Shown in pieces: positions 9,217 through 19,666 of a stretch of 58,657 nucleotides of DNA. The notes beneath the pieces were generated by a model. It saw nothing but the letters and a program-made list of their open reading frames with translations, did no database searches and was not told the origin of the DNA. Position 1 is the first letter of the stretch; every line of letters starts with the position of its first letter. Origin of the DNA: an uncultured Pelagibacteraceae bacterium (GTDB lineage: Bacteria; Pseudomonadota; Alphaproteobacteria; Pelagibacterales; Pelagibacteraceae); assembly GCA_902608845.1 (NCBI GenBank), contig CACLPR010000004.1, positions 1 through 58,657 on the forward strand, written 5' to 3'. The position numbers and the translations under genes were made by a program.

Positions 9217-10314
9217 TTAATAGTAGTGAGTAAGTATATCTTTATCTAAATATGTGTTTATTTTTTTTTTATTTTTATAGTTTTTATTAATCATTTTTAC
9301 TAATGAAGATATATTAATTTTATCTCTATTAGAGATTATTTTGTCGCTTTTAAAAAAATAGAATTCATTTAATAGATTTGCATCAAGAAAATTAGTCATT
9401 AAATCCTTACCAGTCTCTACTAGAATCCTATGTAGACCAAGTGTATAAAGTATTTGTGTTATCTTTTTAAGGTTAAAATTAGTCTTATTATCTAGTTTTT
9501 GACGAATAAGTTTAACACCTTTATTTTTTAAAAATTTAATTTTTGAGATATTTTTAGAACAGTGAAATATAATTAATTTACTATTTTTTGAATTTTTAAT
9601 CACGTAAGAGTTATTTTTTATTTTTAAATTTTTGTCTATCACAACTACAGTAGGTGAAAATTTCTCTAATCCATTTAATCTACAATTAAGCTTAGGGTTG
9701 TCTGTATTTATTGTTTTATAAGAAGTTAATATTGCGTGATTTTGAAATCTTAAAATATGTGAAACTCTTCTTGAATGTTCATTTGTTATAAAAGAATTGT
9801 TTTTTAAAATATTCAAATTTGATGAACTTGCAATTTTTCCAATTAAATAAGCTGCTTTATTAGATCTTATATAATTATATTCTTTATAAAGGTTCTTAAC
9901 TTTTCGTTTTTGAAGTCCTGATATCGCAACTATTTTTTTAGACTTTAAAATCTTTTTAGTTTTATTAAATGTGCGTAAATCTTTATCTTCAATTGAGTAA
10001 TACACTTTCTTAACTTTATTTTTTATTATTGCATTTGTGCAAGGAGGTGTTAACCCATGATGAGAACAAGGCTCAAGTGTCGAGTAAAGCGAGGTTCCTT
10101 TATTATATCTATTTTTATTTAAAGCAATGCTTTCTGCATGTGGTCTACCACCGTTATTAGTAGTTGCAAAAGATAAGATTTCATTATTTTTTACAATTAC
10201 ACATCCAACTGATGGATTTGTGCCAGTTAAATACTTATTATTCTCTGCTAAGTTTATAGCAAAGTTCATAATTTTTTTATCTAATGATTTATAATTATCT
10301 TTTTTTAAAGACAT
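9217..10314 (-). CDS. ribD: Bifunctional diaminohydroxyphosphoribosylaminopyrimidine deaminase / 5-amino-6-(5-phosphoribosylamino)uracil reductase
   Basis: [45 protein letters not shown]. Start moved from ORF-track 10386 to ATG at 10314 ([10 protein letters not shown]) to reduce overlap with nrdR. Confidence 0.93.
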   Translation of the reverse strand: MSLKKDNYKSLDKKIMNFAINLAENNKYLTGTNPSVGCVIVKNNEILSFATTNNGGRPHAESIALNKNRYNKGTSLYSTLEPCSHHGLTPPCTNAIIKNKVKKVYYSIEDKDLRTFNKTKKILKSKKIVAISGLQKRKVKNLYKEYNYIRSNKAAYLIGKIASSSNLNILKNNSFITNEHSRRVSHILRFQNHAILTSYKTINTDNPKLNCRLNGLEKFSPTVVVIDKNLKIKNNSYVIKNSKNSKLIIFHCSKNISKIKFLKNKGVKLIRQKLDNKTNFNLKKITQILYTLGLHRILVETGKDLMTNFLDANLLNEFYFFKSDKIISNRDKINISSLVKMINKNYKNKKKINTYLDKDILTHYY

Positions 10315-10753
10315 CAATTCTATCCACAAATTGAACAAAGTCTTTTTCTTCTCTGAAGTTTCTATAGACTGATGCAAATCGGACATAAGCTACAGGATCA
10401 AGTTCTTTTAAACCCTCCATAACCATTGTTCCAATAGTATTAGATGAAATTTCACTTTGACCTAATTCTTCTAATGATCTACTAATTTTTGAGATAAATT
10501 TTTCTGCAGTCTCAGTATCAATAGGTCTTTTCTTTAAAGCAACATATATAGATTTTGAAAGTTTTTCCCTATCAAAAGATGATTTTCTCCCATTTTTTTT
10601 AACTACAGTAAGTTCTCTAAATTGAACTCTTTCAAATGTAGTAAATCTCTCACCACAACTACATAGTCTTCTTCTTCTAATTGCCGTTCCATCTTCTGTG
10701 GGTCTTGAGTCAACAACTGAAGTGTCACCTTTTTTGCTGCATGGACAAATCAT
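10295..10753 (-). CDS. nrdR: Transcriptional repressor NrdR
   Basis: [44 protein letters not shown]-cone domain. Confidence 0.96.
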   Translation of the reverse strand: MICPCSKKGDTSVVDSRPTEDGTAIRRRRLCSCGERFTTFERVQFRELTVVKKNGRKSSFDREKLSKSIYVALKKRPIDTETAEKFISKISRSLEELGQSEISSNTIGTMVMEGLKELDPVAYVRFASVYRNFREEKDFVQFVDRIDVFKKR

Positions 10754-10761
10754 AAATTAAT

Positions 10762-12072
10762 TTAGCCTAAGTGTTTATAGATAGGGAAATTAGAACAAAG
10801 GCTTACAACTTCTTTTCTTACTTCATCTTCAGTTTTAGAGTTATCCTCAGGGTTTTCGGCTAACCCTTTTATAGTTTTTGTTATTAGATCACCTACTATT
10901 TGAAATTCTTTTAACCCAAATCCTCTTGTTGTAGCTGCTTGCGATCCAAGTCTTATTCCAGAAGTTATCATTGGGCTTTCACTGTCAAACGGAATACCAT
11001 TTTTATTACAAGTTATATTAGCTCTTGAAAGGCTTTCTGCAGCGACGTTACCTTTTACATTAAAAGGTCTTAAGTCAACTAACATCAAATGTGTATCTGT
11101 CCCACCTGAATAAATTTTAAAACCATTATTCTTTAAAGTTTCTGCTAAAATTTTTGCATTTGCTAAAACAGTTTTTATATAATCTTTAAATTCAGGTTTT
11201 AATGCTTCTTTAAATCCAACAGCTTTTGCAGCTATAATATGCATAAGTGGTCCACCTTGGTATCCAGGAAAAACTGCTGTATTAAATTTTTTAGATAAGT
11301 CCTCGTGATTAGTTAAAATTATTCCGCCTCTTGCACTTCTAAAAACTTTATGAGTTGTAGATGTAACTACATGAGCATAGTCACATGGATTAGGATATCC
11401 CTTACCAGCAACCAAGCCAGAAAAATGAGCCATATCAACCATTAGATATGCTCCAACTTTATCAGCTATTTCTCTAAATCTTTTAAAGTCAATCACCCTT
11501 GAATAAGCGCTACCACCTGCAATTATAAGTTTAGGTTTGTGCTCAAGCGCAAGTTTTTCAACATTATCATAATCAATAAGTTCAGATTCTTTATCAACTT
11601 CATATCCAATTGCATTAAACCATTTTCCTGACATAGAAATTTTTAAACCATGAGTAATATGCCCTCCTGAATTCAAGCTCATTCCCATAAAAGTATCACC
11701 AGGTTTTAACAAAGCTAAAAAAACTGCACCGTTTGCCTGTGCTCCTGAATGAGGCTGAGCATTGGCAAATTTACAATTAAATAATTCTTTAAGTCTATCT
11801 ATAGCTAATTGTTCAGCTACATCCACATGCTCACAACCATTATAGTATCTTTTGCCTGGGTAGCCTTCAGCATACTTATTTGTTAATACCGATCCTTGAG
11901 CTTCTAGAACAGCTTGAGATACAATATTTTCAGATGCAATCAATTCTATATGATTTTGTTGTCTTACTAACTCATCATTTATAGCTTTGTAAATTTCTGG
12001 ATCACTCTCTAATAAACTTTTTTCAAAAAAGTCTCTGTACTCACTGTTTAAATATTTTGTTTCACTTGACAT
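10762..12072 (-). CDS. glyA: Serine hydroxymethyltransferase
   Basis: [55 protein letters not shown]. Confidence 0.98.
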   Translation of the reverse strand: MSSETKYLNSEYRDFFEKSLLESDPEIYKAINDELVRQQNHIELIASENIVSQAVLEAQGSVLTNKYAEGYPGKRYYNGCEHVDVAEQLAIDRLKELFNCKFANAQPHSGAQANGAVFLALLKPGDTFMGMSLNSGGHITHGLKISMSGKWFNAIGYEVDKESELIDYDNVEKLALEHKPKLIIAGGSAYSRVIDFKRFREIADKVGAYLMVDMAHFSGLVAGKGYPNPCDYAHVVTSTTHKVFRSARGGIILTNHEDLSKKFNTAVFPGYQGGPLMHIIAAKAVGFKEALKPEFKDYIKTVLANAKILAETLKNNGFKIYSGGTDTHLMLVDLRPFNVKGNVAAESLSRANITCNKNGIPFDSESPMITSGIRLGSQAATTRGFGLKEFQIVGDLITKTIKGLAENPEDNSKTEDEVRKEVVSLCSNFPIYKHLG

Positions 12073-12076
12073 AATT

Positions 12077-12496
12077 CTATATCTTTTTAATTCTTTTTAA
12101 GTGTCTTCCGCCCTCAAATTTAGTATTTAAGAATGCATTTATACATTTAAAGGCTAAATCTTTACTAATCAACCTTTCTCCTAATGTAATAACATTTGCA
12201 TCATTATGCAATCTAGATAATTTAGCGTTTTTTACCGAATAACATAATGCCGCTCTTATATTTTTATGCTTATTAGCAGTCATTGCCATACCCATTCCTG
12301 ATCCACATACTAAAATGCCAATATTCTCTTTTTTTATCTTTTTTGATAATTTATGGGCATAATCTGGATAGTTTACTGATTTCTTTGAATGCTTTGGACC
12401 TAAATCTAAAACCTCAAATTTTGAAGAAAATTTTTTTTTAATACTTTCTTTTAGGATAAAACCAGCGTGATCAGATGCGATATAGATTTTTTTCAA
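12077..12496 (-). CDS. rpiB: Ribose-5-phosphate isomerase B
   Basis: [55 protein letters not shown]. Confidence 0.95.
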   Translation of the reverse strand: MKKIYIASDHAGFILKESIKKKFSSKFEVLDLGPKHSKKSVNYPDYAHKLSKKIKKENIGILVCGSGMGMAMTANKHKNIRAALCYSVKNAKLSRLHNDANVITLGERLISKDLAFKCINAFLNTKFEGGRHLKRIKKI

Positions 12497-12497
12497 A

Positions 12498-13142
12498 TTA
12501 ATTAAATTTATAATCTAAAACACAAGCAACAAGGTGTATTCTATTTTCTTCACCACCATTAAATGCATTATGATATTTTGTATTATTAGTAACCCATACT
12601 GATCCATCAGCAGGCATATGCTTAGCTACATTATCGATAACCATTAAGCATCCTGGATTTGTTATAATTGGTATATGTAATCTTGGCTCTGGATCTCTAT
12701 GCCAGCTTAATGTTGATCTTGGTTCTTTTAATAAAATTCTAACCCTACCTAATTTATATTTTGATGAAAGAACATCATAAACTTCTTTAAAATAAGTATT
12801 TTCATAATCTCTTATGAATTCAATATATTTAGACTCATCTATATCCACGTCCCTTGATACTTCTTTCCCAGATTTATCTGGTTTAGTCCAATAAACGCCA
12901 CGTGCTTTACTGCCTTTGATTGAGTCTGGGTCGCCTGGTATTTGTGTTAAAGAAATTGCACCGAAGTTAGTTACTCCTCCGCCGTCATCGAATTTTTTAA
13001 TTTGTATGATTTGGTTATAAGCATCTTGAAGCTTATCAATATCAAATTTTATAGTCTGTTTTTGAAAATCGCTAAAGTCTAAAACTCTATCAGTTTGATT
13101 ATGTAAGTTTAAATTTACAATTTTATCTTTATTGTCGATCAT
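12498..13142 (-). CDS. Aspartyl/asparaginyl beta-hydroxylase-like 2-oxoglutarate/Fe(II) oxygenase (putative)
   Basis: 214 aa; LSWHRDPEPRLHIPIITNPG plus YHNAFNGGEENRIHLVACVLDY: HxD...H...R facial triad arrangement. Confidence 0.7.
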   Translation of the reverse strand: MIDNKDKIVNLNLHNQTDRVLDFSDFQKQTIKFDIDKLQDAYNQIIQIKKFDDGGGVTNFGAISLTQIPGDPDSIKGSKARGVYWTKPDKSGKEVSRDVDIDESKYIEFIRDYENTYFKEVYDVLSSKYKLGRVRILLKEPRSTLSWHRDPEPRLHIPIITNPGCLMVIDNVAKHMPADGSVWVTNNTKYHNAFNGGEENRIHLVACVLDYKFN

Positions 13143-13210
13143 GAAGATTGTTTTCTACTCATTTATATATATATTTGTATAATAGATTTTGTCGCATAAT
13201 AAAATACAAT

Positions 13211-14191
13211 ATGATTACAGGTAAATACCCAAATTTAAGGCTTAGAAGATCAAGAAAATATGCTTGGTCTAGAAAATTAGTGCAAGAAAATTCTTTATCT
13301 TACAGTGATTTGATCCTTCCAATTTTCTTGATTGAGGGAAAAAATAAAAAGGAATCAATAAGATCTATGCCAAATGTTTTTAGATATAGTGTAGACAAAT
13401 TACATGTAGTTGTTGGTAATGCAATAAAAAAAGGGATACCTATGGTTGCTTTATTTCCATACACAAGCAAAACAAAAAAAGATAAAAAAGGTTCTGAGGC
13501 TTTAAATCCAGAAAATTTAGTTTGCAGAGGAATAAAGTTAATTAAAAAGAAATTTAAGAATAAAATTGGTATTATGTGTGATGTGGCCCTAGATCCTTAC
13601 ACTTCTCATGGCCATGATGGATTATTAAAGAAAAACAATATTCTTAATGATAAAACTGTAGAAATACTTGCCAAGCAAGCAGTGTTACAAGCCAAAATGG
13701 GATGTGATGTAATCGCGCCTTCGGATATGATGGATGGAAGAATTGGTAAAATTCGATCAGCTTTAGATAAAAATAATTTAAATGATGTGCAAATATTGTC
13801 ATATGCAGTTAAATTTTCATCTAGTTTTTATGGACCATTTAGAGACGCTGTTGGATCAAAAAAATTATTAAAAGGTGATAAAAAAACATACCAAATGGAT
13901 TTTAGAAATTCAGATGAGTCTTTGAGAGAAGTTGCATTAGATATAAAAGAAGGTGCTGATATGGTTATGGTTAAACCTGGTGTGCCCTATCTTGATATAA
14001 TAAAAAAAATTAAAGATAATTTTAAAATACCAGTATTTGCGTATCAAGTTTCTGGTGAATACAGTTTAATAATGAATGGAATTAATAAAAAATTAATAGA
14101 CAAAGCTTCAATAAAAGAGACTCTTATTTCATTTAAAAGAGCTGGAGCGAACAGTATTGTAACTTATTTTGCTGACCAGATTGATCTTTAA
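13211..14191 (+). CDS. hemB: Delta-aminolevulinic acid dehydratase (porphobilinogen synthase)
   Basis: LRRSRKYAWSRKLVQEN, MCDVALDPYTSHGHDG, VAPSDMMDGRIGKIR-like, MVKPGVPYLDII. Likely start ATG 13211 rather than ORF start 13148. Confidence 0.96.
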   Translation: MITGKYPNLRLRRSRKYAWSRKLVQENSLSYSDLILPIFLIEGKNKKESIRSMPNVFRYSVDKLHVVVGNAIKKGIPMVALFPYTSKTKKDKKGSEALNPENLVCRGIKLIKKKFKNKIGIMCDVALDPYTSHGHDGLLKKNNILNDKTVEILAKQAVLQAKMGCDVIAPSDMMDGRIGKIRSALDKNNLNDVQILSYAVKFSSSFYGPFRDAVGSKKLLKGDKKTYQMDFRNSDESLREVALDIKEGADMVMVKPGVPYLDIIKKIKDNFKIPVFAYQVSGEYSLIMNGINKKLIDKASIKETLISFKRAGANSIVTYFADQIDL

Positions 14192-14866
14192 TTATTTTAA
14201 CAAATTAACAAAATCATTCCTTGAAGATGGATAATTCTTGTTATTAGGTTTGATAATTGTTTTATCCAAAAAATCTCCAACTATGGAAAAGCCACTATAT
14301 ATATCTTTTAAATTTTCAGGACTGATCTTTTTATCTATTAGAAAATTTGGTATGATTTTTTGACTTGAGCCTACAATATATTTAGTTTGACCATTAATAC
14401 TTTTATCAACCACGTAATCTTTGAAGTTAATGTCGTATCCAACAGACTTTAGTATATTTAGCTCTAAATATAAAAATTCAATGAGCCAATTATCGAGCTC
14501 AATTATTTTGAATAATTTTTCTAAAATATTATATATTTCAATATTATTCTCATTTTCAGCAGTCAGAGTTTTAATCAAATTCATACAATATATAATACAA
14601 AATAATTTTTTTTTATTTTCTAAATAAACAGGAGTTTTAATTTCATCTATTTCAACTTTTAGATAACTAAGTCTACCATCCTCTCTAATTTTCGAATTTA
14701 TGTGAAATTTATTACCTATTAATAAATAACTCTTAATCTTTTTTGATGTTGAACCAAAAATTACACCAACTATTTTTCCATTATTTTCAGTGTAGAATTC
14801 AGCTATTGATGAATTTTCGTTATATTTATTTATAGATAATAAGTATCCTTTATCTTGCCAATTCAT
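14192..14866 (-). CDS. recO: DNA repair protein RecO
   Basis: MNWQDKGYLLSINKYNENSSIAEFYTENNGKIVGVIFG; adjacent to rnc. Confidence 0.85.
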   Translation of the reverse strand: MNWQDKGYLLSINKYNENSSIAEFYTENNGKIVGVIFGSTSKKIKSYLLIGNKFHINSKIREDGRLSYLKVEIDEIKTPVYLENKKKLFCIIYCMNLIKTLTAENENNIEIYNILEKLFKIIELDNWLIEFLYLELNILKSVGYDINFKDYVVDKSINGQTKYIVGSSQKIIPNFLIDKKISPENLKDIYSGFSIVGDFLDKTIIKPNNKNYPSSRNDFVNLLK

Positions 14867-15528
14867 TTTTGATTAATTTTTTTGAGTAGTTCTGAGGCTG
14901 CAGATTGTTCTGCATTTTTCTTTGAAGATCCCACGGCATAAATATATTTACTATTTTTAAGTTTTACTCCAACTTTAAAATTTGGTTTATGTCTTGGACC
15001 TGTGTTAGAAACTAATTTATAAATAGGCAATATTTTAAAAGTTTTTAAAGAATACTCTTGAAGTCGAGTTTTGGCATCAATGAAAGTTGTTTCTGCATTA
15101 TTTATTAAATTTTTCCATAATTTAAGAATAAAACTTTTCGAAACTTCAAAACCTTTGTCTAAATAAATGGCTCCTATTAATGCCTCACAGCAATCTGAGA
15201 TAATTTTATTTTCAACTATTTTTTTGCCCGTTTTAGAATTACCAGTAATTACAAATTCTTTAAGGTTTAATGAATTACCTATTTCTAGACATTTATTTTT
15301 ATTGACTAAAGAGGCTAATTTTTTATCTAAGGAGCCTACTTTTTCATTTGGATAAAGCTCATACAATTTTTTTGAAACAACAAGTCCTAGTACCCTATCA
15401 CCTAAAAATTCAAGATTTTCATAATTATTGTTTGGATCATAACTTTTATGAGTAATAGCTTGCAAAAGTATTTGCTCATTTTTGAAATTTATTTTAATCT
15501 TTTTTTGAAGGTTTTTAAGAGTGATCAT
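14863..15528 (-). CDS. rnc: Ribonuclease III
   Basis: NYENLEFLGDRVLGLVVSKKLYE, DCCEALIGAIYLDKG, C-terminal dsRBD. Confidence 0.95.
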   Translation of the reverse strand: MITLKNLQKKIKINFKNEQILLQAITHKSYDPNNNYENLEFLGDRVLGLVVSKKLYELYPNEKVGSLDKKLASLVNKNKCLEIGNSLNLKEFVITGNSKTGKKIVENKIISDCCEALIGAIYLDKGFEVSKSFILKLWKNLINNAETTFIDAKTRLQEYSLKTFKILPIYKLVSNTGPRHKPNFKVGVKLKNSKYIYAVGSSKKNAEQSAASELLKKINQK

Positions 15529-15530
15529 AA

Positions 15531-16259
15531 TTAATTAATAAATTTAAAAAATCTATTTAACCTTAATATTTCGTTCCAATTCCAAAATTTAACAATACTT
15601 CCTATAAATGGATCTGATGAAAAAAACAATATTTGAGCTTTACCCACAAGATTATTTTTATGGACATATCCAACTTCAGACAAAAATCTACTATCTTTTG
15701 AGCAATCTCTATTATCTCCTAAGAAAAATAAATGGTCTTTTGGAACTAGGTATTTATCAGTGTTAGCGAAAGTAATATCCGTTCTATATGATGCCAAATA
15801 AACTTTACCGTTTGGAAGTTTTTCCTCAAATGTATTAACTTTTATTTTTGATTTGCCACAATAATTAGTGATATTTTTTGATTTAATTGTTTTTAAAATT
15901 TGATTTCCATTAAGGTAAAGATCGCCATTAATAAATTGAATTGTATCGCCAGGCAAACCTATAACACGCTTAATATAGTCAGTTCTATTATCTGCTGGCG
16001 TTTTAAACACAGCCACATCACCTCTTTCAGGATTATCGGTGAAAATACGATTTTTAAAAAAAGGTGGGCTAAATGGGAAGGAGTGCTTGCTGTAACCATA
16101 TGTGAATTTAGTTACAAAAAGTCTATCTCCAACTAATAAATTTGGTTCCATTGAAGATGAAGGAATATAAAAAGGTTGTAATAAAATAGATCTAATTAAA
16201 ACTGCAATTATAAGTGCATAAATTATAGTTTTAAGATTTTCAATTATTATTTTTTTCAT
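15531..16259 (-). CDS. lepB: Signal peptidase I
   Basis: IPSSSMEPNLLVGDRLFVTKFTYGY, DYIKRVIGLPGDTI, FFLGDNRDCSKDSR. Confidence 0.95.
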   Translation of the reverse strand: MKKIIIENLKTIIYALIIAVLIRSILLQPFYIPSSSMEPNLLVGDRLFVTKFTYGYSKHSFPFSPPFFKNRIFTDNPERGDVAVFKTPADNRTDYIKRVIGLPGDTIQFINGDLYLNGNQILKTIKSKNITNYCGKSKIKVNTFEEKLPNGKVYLASYRTDITFANTDKYLVPKDHLFFLGDNRDCSKDSRFLSEVGYVHKNNLVGKAQILFFSSDPFIGSIVKFWNWNEILRLNRFFKFIN

Positions 16260-16645
16260 ATTTTTGTATCTATAACAACAAATGCTATTGAATAATCTTT
16301 CTCGTCAGAAAGTGATAAAAATACTTTATATTTTTGTATTTTAAATTTTTTTTGCAAAAAATTATTTAATTTTTTTGATAGCGAAATATATGGCTTTCCA
16401 TTTTTATAATTCTTAATTTCAATATCTATAAAATTTATATCTGATCTAAAGCCAGTCCCAATTGCTTTTACAAATGCCTCTTTTGCAGCAAATCTTTTTG
16501 CATAAAAATTAATTTTATTTTTTAATTTTTTTCCCTGTTGAATTTCTTTTTCTGTAAAAATTCTATTTAAAAATCCTTTAATTTTTAATGAATTATTTAT
16601 TCTACTATTTTTAATAATATCAACACCATTTCCTATTATATGCAT
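16256..16645 (-). CDS. acpS: Holo-[acyl-carrier-protein] synthase
   Basis: IIGNGVDIIKNSRI, FYAKRFAAKEAFVKAIGTGF. Confidence 0.93.
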   Translation of the reverse strand: MHIIGNGVDIIKNSRINNSLKIKGFLNRIFTEKEIQQGKKLKNKINFYAKRFAAKEAFVKAIGTGFRSDINFIDIEIKNYKNGKPYISLSKKLNNFLQKKFKIQKYKVFLSLSDEKDYSIAFVVIDTKI

Positions 16646-17364
16646 TATCTTAATATTTTAATAAATTGTTTTACTACTTTTGAAATGCTATGTGAGACAG
16701 ACTCTCCAATTATAAAATGGCCTATATTAAATTCCTCAATTTGTTTTATCTTGTTTAGTATTTTTGTTGTCTTATAGTCCATACCATGTCCAGCATGAAC
16801 CTCTAAACCTATATTTTTTGCATAAATTGCACATTTTTTAATTTTATTTAGCTCTCTTGAGTAATTTTTTTTCTGTTTTATTTGATTAGAAATCTTACCT
16901 GTATGTATCTCTACGCATTTACTTCCTAGAGTTTTTGATAATTTTATATCTTGAAGAGATGGATTTATAAACAAACTGGTTCTAATATTATTTCTATTAA
17001 AAATTTCTAAAATTTTTTTGATTTTGTTTTTATTTTTTTTTAAATTTAATCCACCTTCTGTGGTAATTTCATTTCTTTTTTCAGGCACAAGACAAATGAA
17101 GGAAGGTTTGTTTTTAAGTGCAATTTTAACCATTTTTGGGTCTGAAGCTATTTCCAAATTAATAGGGATTAATTTATTTGATGATAGGATTTTTAAATCT
17201 ATATCTTTAATATGTCTCCTATCTTCTCTTAAATGAACAGTAATGGAATCTGCGCCAGCCTTTAAAACATTTAAAGCTACAGTATAAGGATCAGGATGTC
17301 TTTCACCTCTAGCATTTCTCAAAGTTGCAACATGGTCTATGTTAACTCCAAGTCTCTTTTTCAT
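16645..17364 (-). CDS. pdxJ: Pyridoxine 5'-phosphate synthase
   Basis: RLGVNIDHVATLRNARGERHPDPYTVALNVLKAGADSITVHLREDRRHI. Confidence 0.96.
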   Translation of the reverse strand: MKKRLGVNIDHVATLRNARGERHPDPYTVALNVLKAGADSITVHLREDRRHIKDIDLKILSSNKLIPINLEIASDPKMVKIALKNKPSFICLVPEKRNEITTEGGLNLKKNKNKIKKILEIFNRNNIRTSLFINPSLQDIKLSKTLGSKCVEIHTGKISNQIKQKKNYSRELNKIKKCAIYAKNIGLEVHAGHGMDYKTTKILNKIKQIEEFNIGHFIIGESVSHSISKVVKQFIKILR

Positions 17365-17951
17365 TTTAAAAATCTACTTCCAGGTTTGGTAATTGGAATT
17401 TTTTTTAGACTTTCAGGAATATCTTTTTTTTTAAAAGTTGGAATTTTTAATTTGACTTGTGAAACAATTTTTTTTCTTTTTATTTTAAAATTTTTCTTAT
17501 TTGATCTGTCTATCAAACATGCAAATCCTAATAAAATTGCTCCAGATTTTTTTATTAACTTGGCACACTCTAAACTTGATTTTCCCGTAGTTATAACATC
17601 CTCAATAATTAAAACTCTTGATTTTTTTTTTATATAAAAACCTCTTCTTAACTTAAAATTACCCTCTACACGCTCACAAAAAATTGTTTCTTTTTTTAAA
17701 ACTCTGCCGATCTCATAACCAATGACAATTCCACCCATTGCTGGTGAAAGAATTAAATCAATATTTTTAAATGTTTTTTTTATTTTACTTGCTAAAGATT
17801 TAGTAAATTTTTCAGATTTATTAGGAAAGCTTAGTAATTTTGCACACTGTACATAAGAAGGTGAGTGTAATCCAGATGACAATATAAAATGTCCATCTAA
17901 CAAAGCGTTAGTTTTTCTTAAAACTGCTAAAGAGTTTTTTAAAGAAAGCAT
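17361..17951 (-). CDS. pyrE: Orotate phosphoribosyltransferase
   Basis: ALLDGHFILSSGLHSPSYVQCA, PAMGGIVIGYEIGRVL, RVLIIEDVITTGKSSLECAKLIKKSGA. Confidence 0.94.
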   Translation of the reverse strand: MLSLKNSLAVLRKTNALLDGHFILSSGLHSPSYVQCAKLLSFPNKSEKFTKSLASKIKKTFKNIDLILSPAMGGIVIGYEIGRVLKKETIFCERVEGNFKLRRGFYIKKKSRVLIIEDVITTGKSSLECAKLIKKSGAILLGFACLIDRSNKKNFKIKRKKIVSQVKLKIPTFKKKDIPESLKKIPITKPGSRFLK

Positions 17952-19650
17952 ATTTTTTATTTTTGTGTCTAATAATTTTAAATTTATATTCTTTTTGTTT
18001 TAGTTCACTAATCAATTTTGTAAAGTTCTTAAGGTCATGTATGATTAAATTAAATTTAAAATTTATCCTTCCATTGAGCTTTTCTACCATTTCTACACTT
18101 GAAATGTTAACAAAGTTTTCACCGATCATTGTTGTTACATCCCCCATTTTTCCAGGTTCATCTGGAAGAGAAATCCAAAGTGTAGTATTATATCTTTTTT
18201 CCTTAATTGGTTTACTGTTTTCACGGTACTGCCAATAACGTCTAATTGCAGCACGAGCTTTCCCTGTTTTGGTACTGGTTAACCAATGTAACGATGGGGA
18301 AGCTTTTTTAGAGGTGATAATCTTAACTACATCCCCGTTTCTTAATATAGATTGCAAAGCGCTTTCATTTCCATTTATTTCACAACCAACAGCAGCATCT
18401 CCAATTTGAGTATGGACCGCATAGGCAAAATCTATTGGTGTAGCATTTTTAGGTAGTTTTATAATTGATCCTTTTGGTGTGAAACAAAAGGCGTTTTCTT
18501 GAAACATTTGAAGTTTAGTATACTCATAAGAATCATCTGGATTCTCGTTTTTATCAATAATTTCAACTAAATCTGCTAACCAATCATACTCTTTCCAAGT
18601 TAAAGAATTAAACTTTTCAGATGATTTATATTTCCAGTGAGAAGCAATACCTCTTTCTGCAAACTCATGCATTTGCTTTGTTCTTAATTGGATTTCAATT
18701 GGTCTTTTATTTGGTCCTATAATAGCTGTATGTAATGACTGATATTTATTAATTTTAGGTGATGAAATATAGTCTTTAAATTTGCCGGGTATACAATTCC
18801 ATTTACTATGGAAAATTCCTAAAGCTTTATAACAATCTTCAATATTATCTAAAATAATTCTAAAACCAATTATATCTGTTATTTGTTCAAGAGAAGTTCT
18901 TTTTTTTTGAATTTTTCTCCAAATTGAGAAAGGAGTTTTCTCTCTTCCAACTATTTTTGGTTCTATATTTTTGATTTTAAGTATTTCACAAAATTCATCA
19001 GAAATATTATTAAAGTTTATAAGATTATTTTCTTTAATTTTATCTAATCTATCTTTTATCAATTTTCTTGCATCCTCATTTAGAACTTCAAAAGAAAGAT
19101 CTTCTAATTCATCTCTTATACGATGCATACCCATCCTATCTGCAAGTGGAGCATAAATCTCCATAGTTTCTTTTGCTTTTCTAATTTGCTTTTCTTTATC
19201 AACAACTTTAATGGTTCGCATATTGTGTAATCTATCTGCAATTTTCACAAGTAGAACTCGGATGTCTTTTGATGTGGCTAGTATTAATTTTCTAAAATTT
19301 TCTGCTTTAGAGTTTGATATAGCCTGATTTTCAAATTCAGAAATTTTTGTTACACCATCAACTAAATCAGCAACCTCTTTTCCAAATTCTGCCTCTATTG
19401 TGTTATAAGTTGCATGAGTGTCTTCAATTGTGTCATGAAGTAAACCAGTCGCTATGGTTGCACTATCTAGTTTCAGCTCAGTTAAAATATTTGCTACAGC
19501 TATTGGATGAATGATATAGGGCGAGCCCTCATCTCTTTTTTGTTTTTCATGGGCCTTTAAAGCAAAATCATAAGCTTTTGACAAAGTTTCTGGGTTAAGA
19601 AACTTGTTATAATTTTTTACCTTATTAATTAATTCTTCAGATTTAAGCAT
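17908..19650 (-). CDS. spoT: RelA/SpoT homologue, (p)ppGpp synthetase/hydrolase, short form
   Basis: HDTIEDTHATY (HD hydrolase), ADRLHNMRT, synthetase DYISSPKINKYQSLHTAIIGPNKRPIEIQLRT, TGS (AFCFTPKGSIIKLPKNATPIDFAYAVHTQIGD), C-terminal ACT-like; 580 aa. Confidence 0.95.
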   Translation of the reverse strand: MLKSEELINKVKNYNKFLNPETLSKAYDFALKAHEKQKRDEGSPYIIHPIAVANILTELKLDSATIATGLLHDTIEDTHATYNTIEAEFGKEVADLVDGVTKISEFENQAISNSKAENFRKLILATSKDIRVLLVKIADRLHNMRTIKVVDKEKQIRKAKETMEIYAPLADRMGMHRIRDELEDLSFEVLNEDARKLIKDRLDKIKENNLINFNNISDEFCEILKIKNIEPKIVGREKTPFSIWRKIQKKRTSLEQITDIIGFRIILDNIEDCYKALGIFHSKWNCIPGKFKDYISSPKINKYQSLHTAIIGPNKRPIEIQLRTKQMHEFAERGIASHWKYKSSEKFNSLTWKEYDWLADLVEIIDKNENPDDSYEYTKLQMFQENAFCFTPKGSIIKLPKNATPIDFAYAVHTQIGDAAVGCEINGNESALQSILRNGDVVKIITSKKASPSLHWLTSTKTGKARAAIRRYWQYRENSKPIKEKRYNTTLWISLPDEPGKMGDVTTMIGENFVNISSVEMVEKLNGRINFKFNLIIHDLKNFTKLISELKQKEYKFKIIRHKNKKYAFFKKLFSSFKKN

Positions 19651-19666
19651 TATTGTTTATATCATT

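Noticed and set aside
12073-12076. Possible riboswitch upstream of glyA or the sox operon
   Set aside because: The glyA upstream side is the downstream end of tightly packed genes with no leader space, and the sox gap is only 64 nt; no riboswitch-like conserved core seen.
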